This document shows, piece after piece, positions 53,605 through 62,178 of a stretch of DNA of 64,000 nucleotides. How positions within the stretch are numbered: position 1 is the stretch's first letter; each line of letters opens with the position of its first letter. Position numbers and translations under genes: made by a program. This DNA comes from Anaerotruncus colihominis (lineage in GTDB: Bacteria; Bacillota; Clostridia; Oscillospirales; Ruminococcaceae): positions 2,232,001 to 2,296,000 of the forward strand of contig CP102255.1 of NCBI GenBank assembly GCA_025146135.1. The letters are read 5' to 3'. The notes beneath the pieces are model-generated. The model was not told the DNA's origin, did not search any database, and saw only the letters and a list, made by a program, of their open reading frames with translations.

Positions 53605-53699
53605 ATGAAGCCCCCCTCTTTGTTGATCGCTTCGGTTCGCAAATTTCCCCGCATACTCCTTATACCGGGTCTTGGGAGCAGGCAGAAGCCTGAACGCGG

Positions 53700-54623
53700 T
53701 TATATCTGTTCCGGCTCTGCCGCCAAAAAAGCAAGCACCTGCTCCCGTGCCGGCAGCCCTGTGCGCGCGCCGACCGCCCCGATGGAGATTGTGGACGCAG
53801 CGGCCGCATAACGCGCCGCTGCCTTAGGATCGCTGCCGCGCACGATTTCAGAGAGAAACGCCGCGTTGAAGCAATCGCCCGCGCCGGTCGTATCCGCCAC
53901 ATGCGCCGCCCGGTAGGCTCTATATTGGATGCTTTGATCTTTTGTAAAGACGGCGCCGCCCTTCTCCGCACAGGTGATAACCATATACTGCACGCCAAGA
54001 GGCAGAATGCGTTCGGCGGCTTGATCCATCGTCAGGCCCGGTAAAAGGCTTTCCAGTCCGTCCTCGTTGACAAACAGGACGGAGGTCTGTTCTAAAACTG
54101 GTTTCCAGGCGTCAAAACCCGGATGTTCGGCATGCGCCTCGTAATCAAGCGACAGGCCCGCCCCGCTGCCTGCAATCGTCTTTGCGACATGTAAGGCGAG
54201 CGTATAGTCCATGGAGTTGACATGTACGTATTTTGCCCGGCGGATATAATCGGCCGGCACCTGCTCCGGCCGCGGACTCATCAGCGGCGTCTGCACGGCG
54301 GTCAGGCATTTTTCACCGGTCCCGTCGATATGCACCACACAGTAAAACGTCGCCTTCCCAGGCTCGACGGTCAGCCCCGCCGTATCGATTCCGCGGCCCT
54401 GATAGTCCGCCAGGGCTATTTTTCCATTCTCATCGTCGCCCACCACGGAAACAATCCCACAGCTGACGCCGTGCTTTGCGACGCCCGCGCAGAAATTGCC
54501 GATCATACCGCCGGGCAGCTTCCCGATTTCGCGCGCGCGAACCTTTTCGCCGCGGCGCGGCGGATGATCCACCTGTAAATAGACGTCAACATCGGATTCC
54601 CCCACGCCGATAATCTCTGGCAT
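53700..54623 (-). CDS. PfkB-family carbohydrate kinase
   Basis: Sugar or nucleoside kinase of 307 residues. The opening IIGVGESDVDVYLQV, the early glycine pair in KLPGGMIGNFCAG and the C-terminal catalytic motif DTTGAGDCFNAAF, with the base aspartate, are family signatures. AAAGGAGGGG precedes the ATG at 54623. It lies between the binding protein gene and the isomerase gene, so it should phosphorylate the imported sugar or an intermediate. The particular substrate cannot be read from the sequence. Confidence 0.9.
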   Translation of the reverse strand: MPEIIGVGESDVDVYLQVDHPPRRGEKVRAREIGKLPGGMIGNFCAGVAKHGVSCGIVSVVGDDENGKIALADYQGRGIDTAGLTVEPGKATFYCVVHIDGTGEKCLTAVQTPLMSPRPEQVPADYIRRAKYVHVNSMDYTLALHVAKTIAGSGAGLSLDYEAHAEHPGFDAWKPVLEQTSVLFVNEDGLESLLPGLTMDQAAERILPLGVQYMVITCAEKGGAVFTKDQSIQYRAYRAAHVADTTGAGDCFNAAFLSEIVRGSDPKAAARYAAAASTISIGAVGARTGLPAREQVLAFLAAEPEQI

Positions 54624-54698
54624 ATAGCCCCTCCTTTCCATAAGCCCGTCTGGGGCGTGCGATCTGGCGCCGCGCGCCCCGGACCTCCGTTTTGCTGT

Positions 54699-55715
54699 TT
54701 ATCCCTTCGGATACAAAACCTTGTGAATCGCCTCGTCGTTCATGTTGTCCTTGGTTGCGATCACAACCTCCGGCGCGACGGTCTTGGGAACCTCCTCGCC
54801 ATTAAGCGCCTTGACAGCGTATTCGATCCCGATTTTCCCCATCTCATACGGCTGCTGGACGACAAGCGCGTCGATGGTTCCATCCTCAAGTAGTTTGATT
54901 TCATCGGCATCTGCGTCAAATGCGACCATCTTGATCTCTCCGGCCTTGCCCTTGCTGACAATCGCCTGTGCCGCTCCGAGCGCACCGCGGTTAAACGTCG
55001 CAAAGATTCCCTTGAGGTTCGGGTTGCCGATGATGACGTTTTCCGTCGCTGTCATCGCCTCCGCCTGGTCGAGACAGTGCTGCTGCGGCAGCACCGTGAT
55101 GCCGTCGACTGTCGCGGCGTATTCCTCAGCGCCCTGTCCGCGCGCGTCATTGGAGGGGATGCCCGCCAGCGCGTTCACAACGACCACTTCTCCAGAGCCG
55201 CCGATGGATTCAATCAAACGCTCCATCGCCATCCTGCCGCCCGCAACGTTATCCGTCGCAATAAACGAAGTGTATTTATCCGTATTGACGGCTGAATCGA
55301 TCACAATCACCGGGATACCGGCGTCCATCGCCTTTTCAACCGGCGCGGCCAGCGCGTCGCTGTCCAGCGGAGTCAGCAGGATCGCGTCCACTTTGCTGTT
55401 GATCAGATTTTCCATCAGCGAAACCTGTCCCTGGATATCGTTGTTGTCGGCAGGGCCGGTAAAAACCAGCTCTCCGCCGATTGCATCGACCGCCTCCTGG
55501 GCGCCGTCCTTGAGCGTCAGCCAATAGTCGCTGTTCGTCGACATGACGACCAGACCGAATGTGAGCTTGTCATCCGGCGCATCGGCCGCGCTTTCTGCCG
55601 GCACGGACGGCGCCGGCGTATCAGCGGGGGCCGATGAGTGGCTCTGCGATGAACCGCAGGCTACAAGGGAGGCCGCCATGGCGGCTGACAAAATTGCACT
55701 GAGTATCCGTTTCAT
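54699..55715 (-). CDS. RbsB-like sugar-binding lipoprotein
   Basis: Binding lipoprotein of 338 residues. The signal sequence ends in a lipobox SLVAC, and a Ser/Pro/Ala-rich linker follows. The periplasmic-binding type I domain starts LTFGLVVMSTNSDYWLTLKDGAQEA, with DAILLTPLDSDALAAPVEKA and PVIVIDSAVN, matching the ribose/autoinducer group. AGGAGGAG precedes the ATG at 55715, 28 bases after the permease stop. It captures the sugar for the importer encoded upstream. Confidence 0.92.
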   Translation of the reverse strand: MKRILSAILSAAMAASLVACGSSQSHSSAPADTPAPSVPAESAADAPDDKLTFGLVVMSTNSDYWLTLKDGAQEAVDAIGGELVFTGPADNNDIQGQVSLMENLINSKVDAILLTPLDSDALAAPVEKAMDAGIPVIVIDSAVNTDKYTSFIATDNVAGGRMAMERLIESIGGSGEVVVVNALAGIPSNDARGQGAEEYAATVDGITVLPQQHCLDQAEAMTATENVIIGNPNLKGIFATFNRGALGAAQAIVSKGKAGEIKMVAFDADADEIKLLEDGTIDALVVQQPYEMGKIGIEYAVKALNGEEVPKTVAPEVVIATKDNMNDEAIHKVLYPKG

Positions 55716-55743
55716 TTGATCTCCTCCTGATTTTATTTTCTGA

Positions 55744-56724
55744 TTATAAATGCTCTGATTTGGAAATTTTCTCTTTTCTCGGGACAAGGTGCAGGCGTTT
55801 GAACGGCGAGCCGCTGCTGCGCTGCAAAATATCGAGGTAAACGGCCATGATCAGGATAAATCCGATCGCGCTCTGCTGGAAAAATGTATTGACATGCAGA
55901 AGCGTGAAACCGTTTGTCAGGATGCTCATGATAAACGCGCCGACGATAGCGCCCCATACCGTGCCGACGCCGCCGAGCATACTCGCGCCGCCGATGACCG
56001 ACGCGGCGATTGCGTTCGATTCATAGCCGGTGGCCGCTGTCGGCTGCGCCGCCGACAGGCGGCCCATCAGCAGAATACCGGCAACGGCGGCCAGCATACC
56101 GGAAAGCAGATAGATACAGCGCGTGCGCGAGCCGACATTGATGCCGGCCAGGCGCGTCGCCTCGGTGTTGCTGCCGAGCGCGTAGATCTGACGGCCGAAG
56201 ATCGTCTTTGAAAGCACGATCTGAAAGATAATCGCCAGGACTGCCAGAATCAGAATCGGCACGGAAATAAACAGCACCGTGCCGTTGCCAAACCAGTTGA
56301 TCGACTCCGGCAGCGAGGATACCGGTAGTCCATCCGTAATGATGAGTGCCGCGCCGCGCAGTACGCCCGTCATACCGAGCGTGGCAATAAACGGCGGCAG
56401 CTTCATCTTTGTAACGATAAAGCCGTTCAGATAGCCGACCGCAGCGCCGATTGCCAGCGCCGCCAGGATGCAAACCACCAGCGGCACGCCCGCTTTCAGC
56501 ATCAGCGCGGAAATAACCATGGAAAACGCGAGAACAGCGCCGACCGTCAAATCAATACCGCCTGTGATGATAACCAGCAGCTCACCGATTGTCAGAACGC
56601 CGATAACCGCGGTCTGTTTGGCAACCGTCTCCAGATTATCAGCCGTCAGAAAGTACGGGCTTGCAATCGCCATGATTACAATCAACCCCGCCAGAATAAA
56701 CAGAGGTCCGTATTTTTTGAGCAT
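55744..56724 (-). CDS. RbsC-like sugar ABC permease
   Basis: Membrane subunit of 326 residues with about ten membrane segments. Conserved RbsC features are LVIITGGIDLTVGAVLAFSMV, GYLNGFIVTKMKLPPFIATLGM and RQIYALGSNTEATRLAGINV, then GGASMLGGVGTVWGAIVGAF. GGGAGGG precedes the ATG. It lies between the ATPase and binding-protein genes in the order rbsA-C-B type. Confidence 0.94.
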   Translation of the reverse strand: MLKKYGPLFILAGLIVIMAIASPYFLTADNLETVAKQTAVIGVLTIGELLVIITGGIDLTVGAVLAFSMVISALMLKAGVPLVVCILAALAIGAAVGYLNGFIVTKMKLPPFIATLGMTGVLRGAALIITDGLPVSSLPESINWFGNGTVLFISVPILILAVLAIIFQIVLSKTIFGRQIYALGSNTEATRLAGINVGSRTRCIYLLSGMLAAVAGILLMGRLSAAQPTAATGYESNAIAASVIGGASMLGGVGTVWGAIVGAFIMSILTNGFTLLHVNTFFQQSAIGFILIMAVYLDILQRSSGSPFKRLHLVPRKEKISKSEHL

Positions 56725-56764
56725 ATTGAAACAATCCCTCCCACAAAGTGCGCCGCCTTATCGG

Positions 56765-58258
56765 CTACACCTGAACATCCTTTGTCGCAAGCCGCATCAC
56801 GGCGACCTGATCGGCCTGCCGCGCATCCAGTTCGCCGGTGATCGCGCCGCCCGACATGACCATAATCCGATCGCTCATGCCAAGCACCTCCGGCAGGTCT
56901 GACGACACCATGATGACCGCTTTTCCCATCTGGGTAAGCTGGTTGATCAGCATGTAAATCTCGCGTTTGGCGCCGACGTCGATCCCGCGCGTCGGTTCGT
57001 CCATAATGATCACGTCCGCCTCAGTACACAGCCAGCGGGCAAGCAATGCTTTCTGCTGGTTTCCGCCGCTCAGAGAAGCGATATCGGTGTTGACCGTCGG
57101 CGTTTTGATCTTAAGCTCCTTCACATATGACCCGGCCGTTTCCTCCTCCAGACGATGGCGCAAAAAACCGCCCGGCGCATAATTTTGAAGCGAAGAAAGC
57201 GTAATATTCTGATCCACCGCCATGCCCGCGATGATGCCCGTATGCTTGCGATCCTCCGTCACAAAAGCCAGCCCGTGACGCACGGCCGCCTTTGGAGATG
57301 AGATTCTCGTTTTCGTTCCCTTTATATAAAGATCGCCCGTCACGCCCGGATCGGCGCCGAAGATGGCGCGCATCAGCTCGGTGCGCCCCGCGCCCATCAG
57401 CCCGGAAAATCCGAGCACCTCCCCGCGCCGCACCGAAAATGAACAGTCGCGAAGCACGCCCGGCCGGCAGATATGTTCGGCGCGCAGAAGCTCCTCGCCC
57501 GGCTCGCTGTACTGTTTCGGAAACAGATCGCCGATCTCCCGCCCGACCATCATTTTGATCAGGTCGTCGCGCGCGGTTGTTTTCGCAGGCACAGTATCCA
57601 CATAGGCGCCGTCCCGCATCACAAAGACGCGATCCCCGATTTCCGCGACCTCCTGCAAGCGATGGGAAATATACAGGATCGATACGCCCGCAGCCGTCAG
57701 CTTGCGGATCTGGCGGAACAGCTCCTCCGTCTCCTGATTGGTAATCGCGGTCGTCGGTTCGTCCATGATAACAACGTCCGCTTTAGCCATCAGTGCGCGT
57801 GAAATCTCCACCATCTGGCTCTGCGCCATGCTCAGGTCCTTGACCGGCGTGCGCGGATCGATGTGCAGATTCATCTCCGCCAAAATCTCCCGCGTTTTGC
57901 TGTAAAGCGTCTTGTAATCCATAAGTCCGCCCTTTTTACGCGGCTCGCGCCCCAGAAAGATATTTTCCGCGACCGAGATATCGGGCACAAGGTTTAACTC
58001 CTGATAGATCATGTAGATCCCACATGCCTCGGCATCCTTTGTGCTGCGGATATCCACTTTCTTTCCCTTATAATAAATCTCTCCGGAATCCGCGTTGTAC
58101 ACGCCCGCAAGCACCTTCATCAACGTCGATTTGCCGGCGCCGTTCTCACCGAGCAGAATCATTACTTCGCCCGGCAAAAGCTTCAGCGACACGTTGTCAA
58201 GCGCCTTGACGCCCGGAAACGACTTGCAGATGCCGCGCATTTCAATTTTATATTCCAT
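56765..58258 (-). CDS. RbsA-like sugar ABC transporter ATPase
   Basis: Tandem ATPase of 497 residues. The first module has GENGAGKSTLMKVLAG near residue 38, the signature-equivalent LSMAQSQMVEISRALM and DEPTTAITNQETEELF. The second has SGLMGAGRTELMRAIFG and SLSGGNQQKALLARWL. This pair, with a degenerate first signature, is the normal RbsA/MglA arrangement. GGGGTGT precedes the ATG. Confidence 0.95.
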   Translation of the reverse strand: MEYKIEMRGICKSFPGVKALDNVSLKLLPGEVMILLGENGAGKSTLMKVLAGVYNADSGEIYYKGKKVDIRSTKDAEACGIYMIYQELNLVPDISVAENIFLGREPRKKGGLMDYKTLYSKTREILAEMNLHIDPRTPVKDLSMAQSQMVEISRALMAKADVVIMDEPTTAITNQETEELFRQIRKLTAAGVSILYISHRLQEVAEIGDRVFVMRDGAYVDTVPAKTTARDDLIKMMVGREIGDLFPKQYSEPGEELLRAEHICRPGVLRDCSFSVRRGEVLGFSGLMGAGRTELMRAIFGADPGVTGDLYIKGTKTRISSPKAAVRHGLAFVTEDRKHTGIIAGMAVDQNITLSSLQNYAPGGFLRHRLEEETAGSYVKELKIKTPTVNTDIASLSGGNQQKALLARWLCTEADVIIMDEPTRGIDVGAKREIYMLINQLTQMGKAVIMVSSDLPEVLGMSDRIMVMSGGAITGELDARQADQVAVMRLATKDVQV

Positions 58259-58289
58259 CCGAACACCCCTTTGCTTTTAGGGACTGTCT

Positions 58290-58790
58290 CTATCCGATTT
58301 CCAACGTCTCGCCGCCCGCGAAGTCTATCCAGGGCTGTGCATCCTGGTCGACCAAATCCGCTTTTTGTTCCACCAGGAAGAAATATTCCGTTTCCCCCTG
58401 CACCGCAAAAGCCGGCGAATGCCAGGCGCCGCGCGCGATGATGACCGCCTGCCCCGCCTTGATCCGGAATACGCGCGTCGTTTCTATATTCGGGCGGGCC
58501 AGCGCGTCACCCAGACGTACCGGCAGATCCACAGCCATCACAACGTCGCGCGTCGTGGTCCAGAGCAGCTCCTCGCGGCTGACATGGCGTTCCAGTGCTG
58601 TGATCTGAGGGGCCTGCCCGCACCTGACAATTCCAACGCCCACCGGCGCATCGGGCAGCATAAAGTCGACGGGCGACCAGCAGACCCATCCCGCGCCCTG
58701 CTTTGTGCAGGCATGATCCGGGACCTCCAGCACACGGCCATATGGGGCGAAACTTTCCGTTGTCAGTTCTTCAGGTTTAATTTGTACCAT
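58290..58790 (-). CDS. Ureidoglycolate lyase (AllA)-like cupin protein
   Basis: Protein of 166 residues matching the AllA fold in its start (TTESFAPYGRVLEVP), the central HVSREELLWTT and the late AGQAVIIARGAWHSPAF. True ureidoglycolate lyases act in allantoin breakdown, but no other allantoin gene is here. In a sugar operon it may act on a sugar acid or lactone instead; this is inference. It lies 31 bases before the ATPase gene and 24 after the first gene of the operon. Confidence 0.7.
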   Translation of the reverse strand: MVQIKPEELTTESFAPYGRVLEVPDHACTKQGAGWVCWSPVDFMLPDAPVGVGIVRCGQAPQITALERHVSREELLWTTTRDVVMAVDLPVRLGDALARPNIETTRVFRIKAGQAVIIARGAWHSPAFAVQGETEYFFLVEQKADLVDQDAQPWIDFAGGETLEIG

Positions 58791-58814
58791 ACTCCATTCC
58801 CTCCTGCCGCGGCG

Positions 58815-59135
58815 TCACTGCACAAATTCTTCGGCCGTGCGCCGGCCTACATAATGGTGCTGCACATTAAACAGGTTGATATCGCCGATCTCCGTCAGTT
58901 TGCGCATGGTTTCCTCAAGAAGTTCGATGTTCGGGCAGAGCCAGAATGTAAAATACCGCCATTCGCACGACCAGCTGCAATCAAAATTGCCGAAGGTCTG
59001 CACGCCCTTGGCGCGCGCCTCGTCCATCACCGAACGGAGCTTTTCCATGAACATCTGTTTTGTTTGATCATCCGCACAAAACCAGCGGTCAGTTGCCTTC
59101 CAGAAAGCTACAAATCCAAGCGGCTGCTGATTCAT
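58815..59135 (-). CDS. Small uncharacterised protein (dimeric alpha-beta barrel-like)
   Basis: First gene of the sugar operon, 106 residues. Aromatic-rich pattern with LGFVAFWKATDRWF at the start, WRYFTFWLCPN in the middle and INLFNVQHHYVGRR at the end. It resembles small proteins of the DUF6616 or mutarotase-like type, where a histidine acts on a sugar ring, but I cannot confirm the family. AAGGAGG precedes the ATG. Its expression would follow the promoter at 59234-59206 and the triple repeat just upstream. Confidence 0.6.
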   Translation of the reverse strand: MNQQPLGFVAFWKATDRWFCADDQTKQMFMEKLRSVMDEARAKGVQTFGNFDCSWSCEWRYFTFWLCPNIELLEETMRKLTEIGDINLFNVQHHYVGRRTAEEFVQ

Positions 59136-59156
59136 TTTCTTTTTCCTCCTTAAAAT

Positions 59157-59186
59157 TGTTTAATAATGTTTTATTTTGTTTTATTA
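59157..59186 (-). promoter_or_regulatory. Three tandem 10-base repeats, probable DeoR operator
   Basis: TGTTTAATAA, TGTTTTATTT and TGTTTTATTA follow one another without gaps on the plus strand, exactly one helical turn apart. They lie 13-42 bases downstream of the predicted start of the sugar operon and before its first gene. Direct repeats of this kind suit DeoR-family regulators, and such a gene is divergent here. Confidence 0.7.
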
Positions 59187-59205
59187 ATCGATCACTTTAG
59201 ATCAA

Positions 59206-59234
59206 ATAATAATAACTTCCTATCGATTTGTCAA
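59206..59234 (-). promoter_or_regulatory. Sigma-A promoter of the sugar operon
   Basis: On the minus strand TTGACA (59234-59229) and TATTAT (59211-59206) are exactly 17 bases apart, with the start near 59199. Confidence 0.82.
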
Positions 59235-59315
59235 CCCGATTTCGCAAACTTTAGCATGATTATAGATTTTCCGGCATAAATATTATTCAATTTGCTCAAT
59301 TCCTTCTTGCAAGCA

Positions 59316-59344
59316 TTTACAAAAGTGTCTTGATTTGTTATCCT
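59316..59344 (+). promoter_or_regulatory. Probable promoter of the DeoR-type gene
   Basis: TTTACA (59316-59321) and TATCCT (59339-59344) are 17 bases apart on the plus strand, about 70 bases before the regulator start codon. Confidence 0.55.
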
Positions 59345-59412
59345 TATCTTCAAAAGCGGATGTTTGAAAAACCAATCACACCGCACAATCTATCGCGGAT
59401 GGAGATGTTCGA

Positions 59413-60192
59413 ATGCTAAAAGACGAACGCTTAAAGGAAATCGAAACCATGCTGCAAACGAATGGAAAGGTGGAGGTCGGCAACCTCTGCCGCATCTTCA
59501 ATGTGACGGAAATGACCATACGCCGCGATCTCAATGACCTGGTTGCGCGCAACCTTGCCGTGCGCAGCCACGGCGGCGCCGTGGCCGCGCCTGACACTAT
59601 GCTGACCGAACGGCCCTACGAGATACGCATCACGCGCAATCTGCGGGAAAAGGAAGCCATCGCGCGCGAGGCCCTGCAATTTATCGGCGACGGCGACCGG
59701 GTATTCTTCGACTCAAGCACCACGGTCTATTGCCTGGCGCGTCTGATCTCAAATACACAAAAGTTCCTTGCCGTAACCGATACCCTCTCCACAGCCATGG
59801 AGCTGAACGCGCGCACCAGCCTGCGCGTCGTCTGCCTTGGCGGAGAGCTGAAAAAAACGACAGGCTCCTGTACCGGCACATTCGCTGAACAGATGCTCAA
59901 ATCCATGTACTTCAACACGGTTTTTATCGGTCTGCCGCGTATTTCCAAAACAGGCGTCCTTTCCACCTCCAGCATGAGCGAGCTTTCAATCAAGCGCGCC
60001 GCGATTGATCACGCCAGCCAGGTCATCGTTCTGGCCGACAGCAGCAAGATCGGAGAACCTGATTTTCTTGCAATTGGCAATCTCTCCGAGGTTGATGTGC
60101 TGATCACCGATTCAAAGATTCCTGCGGATTTTGTGCGGTATTGCGAATCAATCGGCGTTCGGACAATCATCGCACAGGCGCCGCCGGTCTGA
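59413..60192 (+). CDS. DeoR-family transcriptional regulator
   Basis: Regulator of 259 residues. The N-terminal winged helix is VEVGNLCRIFNVTEMTIRRD (about 20-39) with the DeoR signature extending to RSHGGAV. The C-terminal DeoRC sensor domain, which binds sugar phosphates, has FFDSSTTVYCLA near residue 97, VVCLGGELKKTTGSCTG and VLADSSKIG. It is divergent from the sugar operon and most likely represses it through the triple repeats until a phosphorylated sugar accumulates. GGAG precedes the ATG. Confidence 0.93.
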   Translation: MLKDERLKEIETMLQTNGKVEVGNLCRIFNVTEMTIRRDLNDLVARNLAVRSHGGAVAAPDTMLTERPYEIRITRNLREKEAIAREALQFIGDGDRVFFDSSTTVYCLARLISNTQKFLAVTDTLSTAMELNARTSLRVVCLGGELKKTTGSCTGTFAEQMLKSMYFNTVFIGLPRISKTGVLSTSSMSELSIKRAAIDHASQVIVLADSSKIGEPDFLAIGNLSEVDVLITDSKIPADFVRYCESIGVRTIIAQAPPV

Positions 60193-60197
60193 AGATA

Positions 60198-60237
60198 AAA
60201 AGGGAACGGGACTTCGCATGAAGTCCCGTTCCCTTTT
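60198..60237 (+). terminator. Terminator after the DeoR-type gene
   Basis: A perfect 18-base stem AAAAGGGAACGGGACTTC with loop GCAT ends in four T. Confidence 0.9.
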
Positions 60238-60244
60238 CGATGTC

Positions 60245-60306
60245 AGAATCTGTATTCACGGCTGGAGCATGCCGGGCAGGCGTTTTGCGGCTGTGAATAC
60301 AGGTTG
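60245..60306. repeat. Dispersed palindromic element, short copy
   Basis: AATCTGTATTCACGGC and its near-complement GCGGCTGTGAATACAGGTT enclose about 30 bases. The left half matches the element at 8366-8533 for about 45 bases, with an internal loss of the long middle part. It lies between the DeoR-type gene and mobB. Confidence 0.7.
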
Positions 60307-60355
60307 TTAATATCTATTAACGAATATATGCGCCGTTCGCATCACACGCCGCTGT

Positions 60356-60850
60356 CTACAGACGCTTGACGCAGGAAAAAATCAGCCGCGCCGCGTCCTC
60401 ATAACCGTCGAGCGGCAGCGCCGGCACCCCTGGGATACGCACGCCCGTATCGGTGGCGAGCGCGAGCAGCGTATCGGGGCGGCAAACGCTTTCATTTGAG
60501 ACGGCGGCGCGCACCAGCTCGATCTTGGGCCAATCAGAATGCTTTTGCCCCTCCAGCAGCACGACGTCCATCCCGCGCATTTGGTCCAACAGATCGCTTA
60601 ACGCGACATCCGGCTCCTCGCAGACAAGCATCCAGCGATTTGCGCTGTAAACGGCCACGGCCTGCGCGCCCGCCTCCCGCAGACGGCGGCTGTCCGTCCC
60701 GGGGACGTCCGGCTCGAAATCATGGCCGTCGTGCTTGATGATCCCAACACGCAGCCCCATCGCGCGCAGAATCGGCGTCACATGCTCCAGAAACGTCGTC
60801 TTGCCGGAATTTTTTACGCCGCTGACGGCGATAACCGCCGGTCCGCTCAC
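60356..60850 (-). CDS. mobB: Molybdopterin-guanine dinucleotide biosynthesis adaptor MobB
   Basis: GTP-binding protein of 164 residues with a P-loop GVKNSGKTT at 11-19, the family motif KHDGHDFEPDVPGTDSRRLREAGA and the Walker-B-like VVLLEGQKHS. MobB assists MobA in attaching GMP to molybdopterin. A GTG start at 60850 overlaps the moeA stop by four bases. It would serve the molybdoenzyme encoded at 25382-27520. Confidence 0.94.
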   Translation of the reverse strand: MSGPAVIAVSGVKNSGKTTFLEHVTPILRAMGLRVGIIKHDGHDFEPDVPGTDSRRLREAGAQAVAVYSANRWMLVCEEPDVALSDLLDQMRGMDVVLLEGQKHSDWPKIELVRAAVSNESVCRPDTLLALATDTGVRIPGVPALPLDGYEDAARLIFSCVKRL

Positions 60851-62058
60851 AATAAAAGCACCTCGACCTTGTCGCCTGGGGCAAGCGGCGGGCTGCCCGC
60901 CGGGATATCGATCAGGCAGTTGCAGCCGGCAAGCGATCCTATCCCGCCGGATGAATGGCCTGCGGCCGGCGGCACGACGGTTTCCCCATTGTACCGGGCG
61001 CGCACAAAGCGCCGCAGGTCGGAAGGTTTCGGAAACCCGGTTTCCAGACGCGCGCAGCGGCGCACAAACGCCTCGCCCGCTTTTCCGGACAGCCTGTGCA
61101 GGACCGGGCGCGCCAGCATCTCAAACGTCGCCAGCGCCGCAAACGGGTTGCCGGACAGGCACAAAACCGGCTTGCCCGCTATTTCGGCGCCGAGCGCGGG
61201 GGAACCCGGCTTGGCTGCGATGCCGTAAAACAATATATTCCCGCCGGCGCGTTGGACGGCTTCGGGCATCAGGTCGCGCTCGCCGACCGAGACGCCGCCG
61301 GTTGTAATCAGAAAATCACAGGATGGCAGCGCCTGCGATATACGCGCACAGAGCGCGTCCAGATCGTCGGCGCAGGGGGAAAGCGGAAAAGCCTGCGCGC
61401 CAAGCTCCGCCAGACGGGCGCACAGCATCGCACAGTTTGAATCGTAAATCTTTCCGGGCGCGAGCGGCAAACCGGCTCCCGTCAGCTCGTCGCCAGTCGA
61501 CAACACCGCGACGCGCGGCTTTTTTGACACCTCCACAGACGCTATCCCCTGTCCGGCCAGCAGTCCAATCCGCGCGAAATCAAGCCGCTGCCCGCGACGC
61601 GTAAGCGGCTCTCCCGCTTGGAAATCCTCTCCGCGCAGGCAGATATTCGCGCCGCCGGAAACGGATTTATAAATGGAAACCGTTTTTTGGCCGCAGTCCG
61701 TCTGTTCCTGCGCCACCACACAATCCGCGCCCTCCGGCACGGGAGCGCCGGTCATAACGCGCGCTGCGGTTCCCGGCGCCAGGGGAGCGGGCGTGCTGCC
61801 CGCATACAGATGCAGCGAAACCGGCAAGACCGCCGGTTTTTCGGGTCTGGCCTGCGCAATATCCGCGCTGCGCGCCGCGTATCCGTCCAGCGGCGAGCGG
61901 GAAAACGGCGGCTGGCAAACCGCCGCAGAAATATCCTGCATACATACGCGCCCAACGGCCGCCTCCAACGGGATGCGTTCGGCCGCGCAGGTATGCTTTA
62001 CACATGCGCACAGCAGACGCGCCGCCTCCTCCACAGGCGTCCGTCCACGTTTTATCAT
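60847..62058 (-). CDS. moeA: Molybdopterin molybdenumtransferase MoeA
   Basis: Enzyme of 403 residues that inserts molybdate into adenylylated molybdopterin. Conserved segments are PPFSRSPLDGYAARSADI near residue 50, RVMTGAPVPEGADCVV near 100, GGANICLRGEDF, the MPT-binding STGDEL, ITTGGVSVGERD and LSGNPFAALATFEMLARP. AAAGGAG precedes the ATG. Coupled to mobB. The MogA/MoaB partner is not in this window. Confidence 0.96.
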   Translation of the reverse strand: MIKRGRTPVEEAARLLCACVKHTCAAERIPLEAAVGRVCMQDISAAVCQPPFSRSPLDGYAARSADIAQARPEKPAVLPVSLHLYAGSTPAPLAPGTAARVMTGAPVPEGADCVVAQEQTDCGQKTVSIYKSVSGGANICLRGEDFQAGEPLTRRGQRLDFARIGLLAGQGIASVEVSKKPRVAVLSTGDELTGAGLPLAPGKIYDSNCAMLCARLAELGAQAFPLSPCADDLDALCARISQALPSCDFLITTGGVSVGERDLMPEAVQRAGGNILFYGIAAKPGSPALGAEIAGKPVLCLSGNPFAALATFEMLARPVLHRLSGKAGEAFVRRCARLETGFPKPSDLRRFVRARYNGETVVPPAAGHSSGGIGSLAGCNCLIDIPAGSPPLAPGDKVEVLLL

Positions 62059-62178
62059 GCTGATGACGCTCCTTTCAAAGCCCCGGCCTTTCGCTGCCGG
62101 GGTATCCTGTTCTATGTCCCAGTATACCGGCCCGCCCCCTGTAAGTCAATCGGGGGCATCGCGAAAACCACCGCCGCG

